A stretch of DNA of 50,057 nt from Anaerococcus vaginalis ATCC 51170. GTDB lineage: Bacteria; Bacillota; Clostridia; Tissierellales; Peptoniphilaceae. The translations under genes were made by a program, and so were the position numbers. Each line of letters starts with the position of its first letter. Within the stretch, counting starts at the first letter, position 1. Below are positions 15,335 through 25,700 of the stretch, one piece after another. The stretch spans positions 1 through 50,057 of the forward strand of contig NZ_GG700527.1 in the NCBI RefSeq assembly GCF_000163295.1, given 5' to 3'. The notes under the pieces are model-generated. The model was not told the origin of the DNA and ran no database searches. It saw nothing but the letters and a program-made list of their open reading frames with translations.

Positions 15335-15565
15335 TTATTTATTTTTTAAAAATTCAATTATATCATTTGATTCGTACATGTATTCTCCATCATGGAAAAG
15401 ACATGGTACTTGTCTTTTGCCGCCTTTTTCGATTAATTCTTTCATAGCGTCTCTATCTTCATTTATATTTACTATTTGAATTTCTATATTATTTTCTTCC
15501 ATAAAATTTTCAACTTTCCTACAGTGAGGACAAGCTGTTCCTACAAACAATTTATATTCTGACAT
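15335..15565 (-). CDS. Glutaredoxin-family thiol-disulfide oxidoreductase
   Basis: This 76-residue compact glutaredoxin/NrdH-like protein has active site CPHC at residues 12-15 and the cis-proline motif QVPCLF near 53-58. The C-terminal helix motif ESNDIIEFLK is at 65-74. Such minimal glutaredoxins reduce protein disulfides in the cytoplasm. An extra Cys next to the cis-Pro is a common variation. AAGGAG lies before ATG on the minus strand. It is divergent from the sortase gene (81-nt gap). Confidence 0.9.
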   Translation of the reverse strand: MSEYKLFVGTACPHCRKVENFMEENNIEIQIVNINEDRDAMKELIEKGGKRQVPCLFHDGEYMYESNDIIEFLKNK

Positions 15566-15646
15566 ATATTCTCCTTAAAATAAATTTCAAAATTTTTCCA
15601 TTTTATATTATTATACTAATAGAAAGGAAGTTTTAAAGGTGAAAAA

Positions 15647-16417
15647 ATGAAAGATAAGATTTTAAAATTTATAAGGCTTATTCTTGTTATAGTTATAATT
15701 GTATGTTTATTTCTTCTTGGTAGAAGGGGATATGACTATTATAAAAATTATAAGAATAACAAACACATATCAGATATAGTAAAAAATGTTGAGAAAGATC
15801 AAAGTAAAAATGACTCAAATGATAATTTAGATGATTTTGAAAAATTAGAAAAGAAATATATGGCTATTTTGAAAAAGTTGCAAAAAGAAAATTCGGATAT
15901 TGTAGCTTTTTTGGAAATTCCTGGAACTTATATTTCGTATCCGATTTTTCAAGCTAAGGACAATAATTTTTATTTAAGAAAGGGCATAGATAAAAATTAT
16001 GATATAGCTGGTTCTATTTTTATGGATTATATGAATGATCCTAAGATGAATGATGACAATAGTGTAATATATGGGCATCATTTAGATGATATAAAATCAA
16101 TGTTTACAGGTCTTGATGGCTACAGAAAAAATGACTTTGCTCAAAGCCATAGAACTATATATGTTACAACAAATGAAGGGCTTAGAGAATATCAAGTTTT
16201 CGCAGCTTATGGTATTCCATCAAATTATGATTATAGGACTTTGGATTTTGAAGATAAAGAGGAAAAACTTAAATATTTTGACAAGTTAAAATCTAATTCT
16301 GAAAATGAACTTGAAACTCGTGATTTTAAGGAAGATGACACGATAATTACCCTATCAACTTGCCAATATGATTATAAAGATCAAAGACTTGCAGTCCACG
16401 CCCTAAGAATAAAGTAA
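15647..16417 (+). CDS. srtB: Class B sortase
   Basis: This membrane-bound cysteine transpeptidase anchors surface proteins to the cell wall. The N-terminal transmembrane anchor is at about residues 8-28, followed by a charged linker. The catalytic triad is His in VIYGHHLDD (near 143), Cys239 in TLSTCQYDY, and Arg247 in DQRLAVHA. The TLSTC context and the N-terminal single anchor are class B features. The length of 256 fits. It is a neighbour of ogg rather than of a pilin or haem locus, so its substrates may be scattered. The giant surface protein 3.4 kb downstream, with a non-standard sorting motif, is one candidate (inference). Confidence 0.92.
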   Translation: MKDKILKFIRLILVIVIIVCLFLLGRRGYDYYKNYKNNKHISDIVKNVEKDQSKNDSNDNLDDFEKLEKKYMAILKKLQKENSDIVAFLEIPGTYISYPIFQAKDNNFYLRKGIDKNYDIAGSIFMDYMNDPKMNDDNSVIYGHHLDDIKSMFTGLDGYRKNDFAQSHRTIYVTTNEGLREYQVFAAYGIPSNYDYRTLDFEDKEEKLKYFDKLKSNSENELETRDFKEDDTIITLSTCQYDYKDQRLAVHALRIK

Positions 16418-16425
16418 GGAAAAAA

Positions 16426-17331
16426 ATGAATAGATATATAGAAGAAAATAAAAATAAATTAAATTTAAAAAATGAAAAGGGTCAATTGATTTTTTATCAC
16501 GAATCTTTTGACCCAAAAGATATTTTTACCTGCGGCCAATGTTTTAATTTTTTTGAGGAAGAAGATGGATCATTTACTGCAGTTTTTTTGGGAAAAATTA
16601 TAAATCTCAAAAAAGAAGGCGACAAGATAATTATAGAAAATGTAAGTGAAGAAGAATTTTATGATATTTTCTACGATTATTTTGACCTTGGAGTAAATTA
16701 TGAAGATATAAAAGAAAAGATTTCTTTAGATAAAACTTTAAAAGAGGCTACAGAATATGGTTCTGGAATTAGGATTTTAAACCAAGAATTTTTTGAAACC
16801 CTAATTTCATTTATAATTTCAGCCAACAACCAAATCCCAAGAATAAAAAAAGCTGTAAGAATAATTTCAGAAATGTATGGAGATTATATTGGAGAATATA
16901 GAGGAAGAAAATATTATTCTTTCCCTAATCCTGAACAATTATCCAAAGCAAGGCCGGAAGATTTAAGAGAAAAAGCAAGAGTTGGTTTTCGTGATAAAAG
17001 AATAGTCCAAACGGCAAAAATAATTAATGATGGATTTTTTGATTTTGAAAAAGATATAAAAATGCCTACAGAAGATTTAAGGAAAAAACTCCAAGAGCTT
17101 CCTGGAGTGGGACCAAAAGTTGCCGATTGCATTTTGCTTTTTGCCTTTCACAAAAGAGAAACCTTCCCGGTTGATGTTTGGATAAAAAGAGTTATGGAAT
17201 TTTTATTTATAAAAGAGGAAGTTCCAAAAAAACAAATTTCTGCCTATGCCGACAAATATTTTGGGGAAAATGCAGGTTATGTCCAACAATATTTATTCTA
17301 TTATGGAAGAGAAAACGCAATCGGCAAATAA
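16426..17331 (+). CDS. ogg: 8-oxoguanine DNA glycosylase/AP lyase (OGG1-type)
   Basis: This bifunctional base-excision enzyme of 301 residues has an N-terminal TBP-like antiparallel domain. The helix-hairpin-helix LQELPGVGPKVADCILLF is near residues 222-239, with the Schiff-base Lys in GPK. The catalytic Asp follows in FPVDVWIKR (near 247-255). The N-terminal block FDPKDIFTCGQCFNF (near 25-39) is typical of the eukaryote-like OGG1 family found in Clostridia. It is separated from srtB by 8 nt and is probably on the same transcript. Confidence 0.92.
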   Translation: MNRYIEENKNKLNLKNEKGQLIFYHESFDPKDIFTCGQCFNFFEEEDGSFTAVFLGKIINLKKEGDKIIIENVSEEEFYDIFYDYFDLGVNYEDIKEKISLDKTLKEATEYGSGIRILNQEFFETLISFIISANNQIPRIKKAVRIISEMYGDYIGEYRGRKYYSFPNPEQLSKARPEDLREKARVGFRDKRIVQTAKIINDGFFDFEKDIKMPTEDLRKKLQELPGVGPKVADCILLFAFHKRETFPVDVWIKRVMEFLFIKEEVPKKQISAYADKYFGENAGYVQQYLFYYGRENAIGK

Positions 17332-17334
17332 AAC

Positions 17335-17362
17335 TTGCATTATTTTAAAATACTTGTATATT
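17335..17362 (+). promoter_or_regulatory. groESL promoter
   Basis: TTGCAT at 17335-17340 and TATATT at 17357-17362 are spaced 16 bp. They lie directly upstream of the CIRCE element, the usual layout for HrcA-controlled chaperonin operons. Confidence 0.7.
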
Positions 17363-17373
17363 CATATTAGATG

Positions 17374-17400
17374 TTAGCAGTCAAATACGAAGAGTGCTAA
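17374..17400 (+). promoter_or_regulatory. CIRCE operator (HrcA binding site)
   Basis: TTAGCAGTC-N9-GAGTGCTAA matches the CIRCE consensus TTAGCACTC-N9-GAGTGCTAA at 17 of 18 arm positions. The single change is C to G in the left arm. It lies between the promoter and the groES Shine-Dalgarno, and HrcA repression is expected. Confidence 0.95.
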
Positions 17401-17413
17401 AAGGAGGAATAAA

Positions 17414-17695
17414 ATGAACTTAAAACCAATCGGTGAAAGAGTAGTTATAAAAAAATTAGAAGCAGAAAAGAAAACCCAATCTGGCATAGTTTTACCAGAA
17501 TCTGCCCAAGAAAAACCACAATATGCAGAAGTTGTTGCAATAAGCAATGATATTTTAAATGACCAAGACAAAAAAGATTCCTTAAAAGAAGGAGATAAGG
17601 TTATTTATTCTCAATATGCAGGAACTGATGTGAAAATTGACGGCGAAAATTACGTGGTTTTAGCATACAAAGACGTATTAGCAGTAGTAGAATAG
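17414..17695 (+). CDS. groES: Co-chaperonin GroES
   Basis: This is the 10-kDa lid of the GroEL folding chamber, with 93 residues. Family features are the start LKPIGERVVIKKLEAE, the mobile loop KKTQSGIVLPESAQEKPQ (residues 16-33), and the C-terminal GENYVVLAYKDVLAVVE. AAAGGAGG lies 7 nt before ATG. It is the first gene of the CIRCE-regulated operon, with groEL 9 nt downstream. Confidence 0.98.
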   Translation: MNLKPIGERVVIKKLEAEKKTQSGIVLPESAQEKPQYAEVVAISNDILNDQDKKDSLKEGDKVIYSQYAGTDVKIDGENYVVLAYKDVLAVVE

Positions 17696-19321
<1,626 letters not shown>

Positions 19322-19332
19322 TAAAAAATTTG

Positions 19333-19372
19333 CTCTTGCAAGACAATAATATTGTTTTGCAAGAGTTTTTTT
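19333..19372 (+). terminator. Terminator of groESL
   Basis: CTCTTGCAA pairs with TTGCAAGAG, and ACAAT with ATTGT further in, across small bulges. A T7 run follows. Confidence 0.92.
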
Positions 19373-19604
19373 ATTTTTAAAATTAAATTTATAATTTTTT
19401 AAGCATTAAAATAAAATGATTTTTGAAATTTAAAGCTTATAATTTATAATTAATTTATATTTATTAACAATACTATAATAAGTAAAAAAAATAATTTAAT
19501 AAGCTAATTATCTAGTATAAAAAAGTTTCAAAATATGATATAATTTTGTAAATGAACAAAATATAATAATTTTTTACAAGCTAATAAAATTTTAAAAAAA
19601 TTTC

Positions 19605-19634
19605 TTGTAAAAAACATTCAAAAACAAGTATATT
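19605..19634 (+). promoter_or_regulatory. Candidate promoter of the surface protein gene
   Basis: TTGTAA at 19605-19610 and TATATT at 19629-19634 are spaced 18 bp. The predicted start is at about 19640, the first base of the poly-G tract. The 5' untranslated region would be about 140 nt. Confidence 0.55.
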
Positions 19635-19639
19635 TATAC

Positions 19640-19650
19640 GGGGGGGGGGG
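19640..19650 (+). repeat. Homopolymeric G11 tract
   Basis: Eleven consecutive G residues stand in sequence that is otherwise strongly AT-rich, between the likely promoter and the start codon of a surface adhesin. Such tracts change length by slipped-strand mispairing and are classic phase-variation switches. Confidence 0.9.
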
Positions 19651-19781
19651 TAGCAATCAGTTCATTGAAAATTTGTAGGATTGTTGCAAGTTAAATGTTT
19701 TTGAAAAACGTTTACAAAAACTAGCTGAAACGCAAATTTGACTTGTATTTGTGATTTATGCTAATGAAAAAGAGGAGAATT

Positions 19782-22700
19782 ATGAGAAGGGAGAATAAAA
19801 ATCCAAGAAAGATTTTGTTTTCTGTATTAATTGCTATTGCTTTTGTAGTTTTAGCTGGTATTAAATTAGGTTATGCCAATATAATATCTCCAAAACAAGG
19901 AATCAATGAGTATCATTTCTATAATGATACAATAGAAAATAAAGAATCAGCTAAAGAAATACAAAAACAAATCATTCTTGATGGAAAATCAATTTCTGAT
20001 CCAGGTCATGTCTTCAAAGATAAAAGCAATGTTTTGGAGAAATGGCAAGATGAAGAAGGTAATGATATTAAATTTGATACGCCAATAGAAGTTAAAGGTA
20101 ACGACAAAAAAATAATTAATGTTTACCCAGTTTTCAAAAATCAAGTAGTAATAACCTACTATATAGCTGGCAGTACAAATGATAGAGTTTATATGACTGA
20201 CACTATAAGTGATGCTAGTTCTTATAAACTGCCAGTAGATCCTACAATTTATGATGCTAATAAATACTTCGTAAATTGGTCAACATCAAAAGACGGAAAA
20301 TCTGGTGTTTATGATGAGGAATCATTGAAAAAAGATATTGCAGCAGGAAAAACTGACATTAAACTTTATGCAATAACAGAGTTTAAACATAAAGCAACAT
20401 TTATAACAGGAGACGATGCAAGCTACCAAGACCAAATACTTGCAGACGATGGTGGCAAGCTTGACAAAATGCCAGAAGATCCTACAAGAGCAGGCTATGA
20501 ATTTAGCCACTGGTCTTTGGCAGAAGATGGAGATCCTGTTGATCTTAATACTCTAGTGTTAGACAAAGACATTAATGTTTATGCTGTATGGAAACCAGTT
20601 GTAGTTGACTATAAATTTAAAGTTATGGTCCAAAATATAAATGATGATGGCTACACTTTCCATGAAATAATATCAGCAAGAGGACTTAATGGAGAAAAAA
20701 CAAGCCTACCTTTTAAAGGAAGTGAAAATCCAGATCCTAAAGTTGCTCCATCTGGTCCAATAGTTGAAGATATTGCTAAGCTAACAGAAAAAGATGGACG
20801 CTTTAATGATGGCTACAATAGTAAAGATTCAAATGGAAAAATGGATCACACCTATACAAATCCTCAAACTCTAGATTATTTAGGTTTCCATTTAAACGAA
20901 GAAAAAACAAAAGAAGCTTTTGAAACAATAGCAGCTGATGGAAGCACAGTTGTACCTGTCTATATGGATAGAAATGTTCATACTATATGGGTATATAAAA
21001 ATGCAAATTCAATTAGTTATTATCAACCTAATTGGGTCAATGCCACAGATCAAAATGGAAATATTCACGTAGATTTGCGTTACGGTCAAAGCTCTGATGA
21101 ATGGTTTGATCAGCTAAATGAAGATTATATTTATTACAAGGACAAAAGCATAGGATCTTTTTATACTAAAGCCCCAGTAATGGGTGATGAAGATGTTTAT
21201 ATGTATAGAGTTTTAGCTAAGGGTAGAAAATACCAACTACGCTTTGTTGAATGGGATCCAAGTAAATTTAATGCACAAATAAATAGCGGATCGCTCGACC
21301 AATTAAAAGCTACTCTTGGAACCATGAAAGAAATTGATGAAAGAGTAAGCTTCCAAAACACAGAGTGGTACATGAATTGGAATGGACGTAAATATAGAGT
21401 CTATGAACCATACAACAATAATTATCAACAAGTCACATACTCTTGGGTAGATAAGACTGACCATGTAGATGATATAGAAGGATTCCAACCCAAAAAAGGC
21501 GACATGTCAAGTGATGGTTTGCAATCAATAAATGTAAATAATCCAGCCTTTAGAGATTATATGTTTGCTGCAGGTAATAATGTGGGAGGATATCAAAACT
21601 ATACAGGAACAAAATATATAGATGATGATGGCTCTTATGTAGGCTTCTTATTCTACGAACGCAAAACTTATCATATAAATTATTACTCTGGAAGTAAGAG
21701 ATTAGCTTCAAATCCATACAAATATGAAGCTGATACAAGCGACTTTGGACTTGATTATAAAGTTGGAGAAACTACAAATTCTAAAGGTCAAGTATTCCAA
21801 GGTTGGTATGAAGACTCAACATTTAGCGTAGAACACAAACATGAAGCTGGAACTAAAATGCCTGCTCATGACATTACAGTTTATGCAAAATGGGATTCTC
21901 GTCAATACGAAGTGACTTTCCACACCAACCAAGATAACTATGAAAAAGATATAGAAAAAATAGGCGAAATTCCTGAAGATGACACTCTTTATGATGGAAA
22001 ATATAAAGATGGAAAAGTCAGCAAAGAGAATTTCCCTCAACCAGTTAAGCCAGAAAATGCAACAGATTTTTTGGGTTGGTATGAGAAAAATAAAAATGGT
22101 AGATTTGTAAAAGCAAATCTTCACAAACCAATTAAAAATAATGATACTCACTTATATGCTAAGTGGAAATATGATTATTTAACATTAAAATACGATTTGA
22201 ACTTAAAAGATACTGACAAAGTTGAAGGAGAAGCTCCAACAGATTCAGATAGCTATATCAAAGATGCTAAAGCACAAGTTCAAGATATTGGAAAAGTTAC
22301 TGTAAATGGTGGCAAAAAAGTTTTCGTAGGTTGGAGTGAAACAAAAGATGGTTCTAGCGGACTAATTCTACCAAGCGAAACTGTCCTAATGGATAAAAAT
22401 AAAACTCTCTATGCTCAATGGAAAGAAATTCCAGATCTACCAACTACAAAAGTAACCTATGATGCAAACGGCGGAGAAGGTGCTCAACATGTAGTAGAAG
22501 AGATTATTACAAATGATTTTCATAAAGTTTTGGGAAACGGCGAAGGCGAAAAAATTAATTACACCCGTGAAGGTTATGTATTTAAGGGATGGAATAGAGA
22601 TAAAAACGCAACAAAAGCCGAATTCCAAAAAGGCTATGAAGTTACTGTAACTAGTTTAGATGAAAGCACAAACAATTATATCTATGCTATCTGGGCTCCT

Positions 22701-25700
22701 ATAATCAATTACACAACTGATGGAAATGGACAAGTTAAGGAAGGCGAAAACTTTGTAGATAATACAAAAGAAGAAGTCGAACTTAAATCAAATCCAAAAG
22801 GAACCGACACAAAAGCAAAAGAAGGATATAAATTTAGTCACTGGACAGCAGATAAAGAAATCACATTAAATGATGGAACAAAAATTGCTGCTGGAGAAAA
22901 AATTACTGAAGAACAATTAAAACAAGCAGTAATTACAGAACCACTTACATTTAAAGCTAATTTTGTAAAAGATGCACCTAATGAATTTAACGTAAGGCAC
23001 GAATTTAAAGTTGCCAAAGATTCTCCAGTAAAAGAAATGCCGGCTGATGTTAAAAAAGCTGTAGATGCCCAACTTCCAGAAGATAAAAAAGCAGAAGATG
23101 GCAAAACAACAACTCCAGGAGAATTAAAAAATCCAAAAGACGTAGAAGACAAAACAAATGATGGAGTTTGGAAATTTGAAGGCTTTAAAGATCAAAATCC
23201 AGATACAGAAGCAGTAGACGCAAAAGTAAACGGAGCTGATGTAACATTCGAAGGAACATGGAAATTCACACCAAACAAACACAAAGTAACTTATGAATAC
23301 GTTAGTGGAACAGAAGGTAAAGAATTACCAGAAGCATTAAAAGCGAAAGCACCAAAAGAAGTAACAGGAAAAGTCAAAGGTAATACAGTAACATCCCCAG
23401 TTCCAACAGGCGATGACGCTACATTTAGAGATGATAAAAACAAAGGAACATGGACATTCAAATCATACGATAAGAATGAAGTAGAAATTACCAACAAAGA
23501 CGAAAACGTAAAAGGAACATGGGAATTTACCCCAGATCCAGAACCAGGAAAATACAACGTAACCCACAAATTTGTAAGTAAAGATCCAAACAAAAAACTT
23601 CCAAAAGAAGTACTTGATCTTCTACCAGCAAATCAAACTGGAAAAGTTAAAGGCGACGAAGTAAAACCAACAGAGCCAAAAACAAAAACAGTAGAAGTAA
23701 AAGATGGAACATGGAAATTTGTAAGTTACGACAAAGATAGTAAAACTGTAGAAGATAAAGATGTAGAATTCACAGGAACATGGGAATTCACACCAAAAAC
23801 CACTCCTACTGATTACAAAGTAACACACGAATTTAAAGTTTCAGAAGATTCTCCAATAAAAGAAATGCCAGCTGAAGTTAAAAAAGCAGTTGATTCCCAA
23901 CTTCCAGAAGATAAAAAAGCAGAAGATGGCAAAACAACAACCCCAGGAGAATTAAAAGATCCAAAAGACGTAGAAGACAAAACAAATGACGGAGTTTGGA
24001 AATTCGAAGGATTCAAAGACCAAGATCCAGATACAAAAGATGTTGACGCAAAAGTAAACGGAGCTGACGTAAAATTCGAAGGCGAATGGAAATTCACACC
24101 AAACGAACATAAAGTAACTTACAAGTTTGAAAGTGAAGATCCAACAAAACCTCTTCCTGATGAAGTGAAAAATCTACTTCCAAATCCAGAAAAAGGAAAG
24201 GTAAAGGGTGATAAGGTAACACCAACTAAACCTGTTCCAGAATCAATCACAACTAAAGATGGTGTATGGACATTTGTTGGTTATGACGAAGAAAGCAAAA
24301 CTGTTGGCGATAAAGATGTAGAATTTATTGGTAAATGGAAATTCTCTCCAAAACCTGATCCTGTAACCTACAATGTTAACCATCAATTCAAATCAGCAAC
24401 AAAGGGAAAAGACCTTCCACAAGCAGTAAAAGATCAACTTCCTGATCAACAAACTGGTATAGAAGACGGAAAAACTGTAACACCAACTTCTCCTAAAAAG
24501 GAAAAAGTAGAAGATACAGATAATGATGGAACATGGACTTTCAAAGGTTATAAAGACCTAGATACAACTACTGATGACGTAGATGCTAAGGTTGACGGTG
24601 CCGATGTAATGTTTGAAGGAAGTTGGGAATTCACACCAAACAAACACAAAGTAACATACGAATACGTAAGTGGAACAAAAGGTGTAGATTTACCAGAAGA
24701 ATTAAAAGCAAAAGCACCAAAAGAAGTAACCGGCAAAGTAAAAGGCGATAAAGTAACATCCCCAGTTCCAGAAGGAAAAGATGCTGAATTTAGAGATGAT
24801 AAAAACAAGGGAACTTGGACATTCAAATCTTTTGACAAAAATTCAGTAGAAATTTCTAACCAAGACGAAAAAGTTACAGGAACTTGGGTATTTACACCAG
24901 ATCCAGAATACAAAGTAGAACATAAATTTGTATCATCAACAAAAGGAAAAGACCTTCCAAAAGCAGTAAAAGATCTAACACCAAAAGATCAAACAGGCAA
25001 AAAAGATGGAAGTGTTGTTAAACCAACAGATCCAACACAAAAAGAAGTAAAAGATACAGAGAATGATGGTGTTTGGACATTTGAAGGCTACAAAGATCAA
25101 GATAAAACTACAGACGAAGTAGATGCAAAAGTAAACGGAGCTGACGTAAAATTCGAAGGCGAATGGAAATTCACACCAAACGAACACAAAGTAACATATG
25201 AATACGTAAGTGGAACAAAAGGCATAGAATTACCAGAAGCATTAAAAGCAAAAGCTCCAAAAGAAGCAACTGGAAAAGTAAAAGGCGATAAAGTAACATC
25301 CCCAGTTCCAACAGGAAAAGACGCTGAATACAGAGATGATGTAAACAAGGGAACTTGGAAGTTCAAATCATACGATAAAAAAGATGTAACAATTTCCGAT
25401 AAAGACGAAAACGTAAAAGGAACATGGGAATTCATTCCGGATGTAGTAACAGAATACGTTGACGAAGATGGTAATACTATTGCTCCAAAAGAAACTGGAA
25501 CAAAAGACAAAAAAGATATAGAAGGATATGAATTTGTAAGAACCACAACTGATGATAAAGGTAATACAAAACACATCTACAAGAAAAAAACTACTCCTAG
25601 TCCATCTGTAGTTACTAAATTTGTTGATGAAAATGGAAATCCTCTTGCTATGGAAGAAAAAGGCAAGAAAGATAAAAAAGATATTCCTGCTTATGAGTTT

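Larger units (their letters stand above)
19373..19781. other. Regulatory non-coding region upstream of the giant surface protein
   Basis: This 409-bp region holds the promoter, the 11-G tract and two inverted repeats described separately. TTTTTTACAAG (19570-19580) and CTTGTAAAAAA (19604-19614) form an 11-bp dyad overlapping the -35. TTCAAAAACA (19617-19626) and TGTTTTTGAA (19696-19705) bracket the G tract. No gene is seen in it. Confidence 0.7.
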
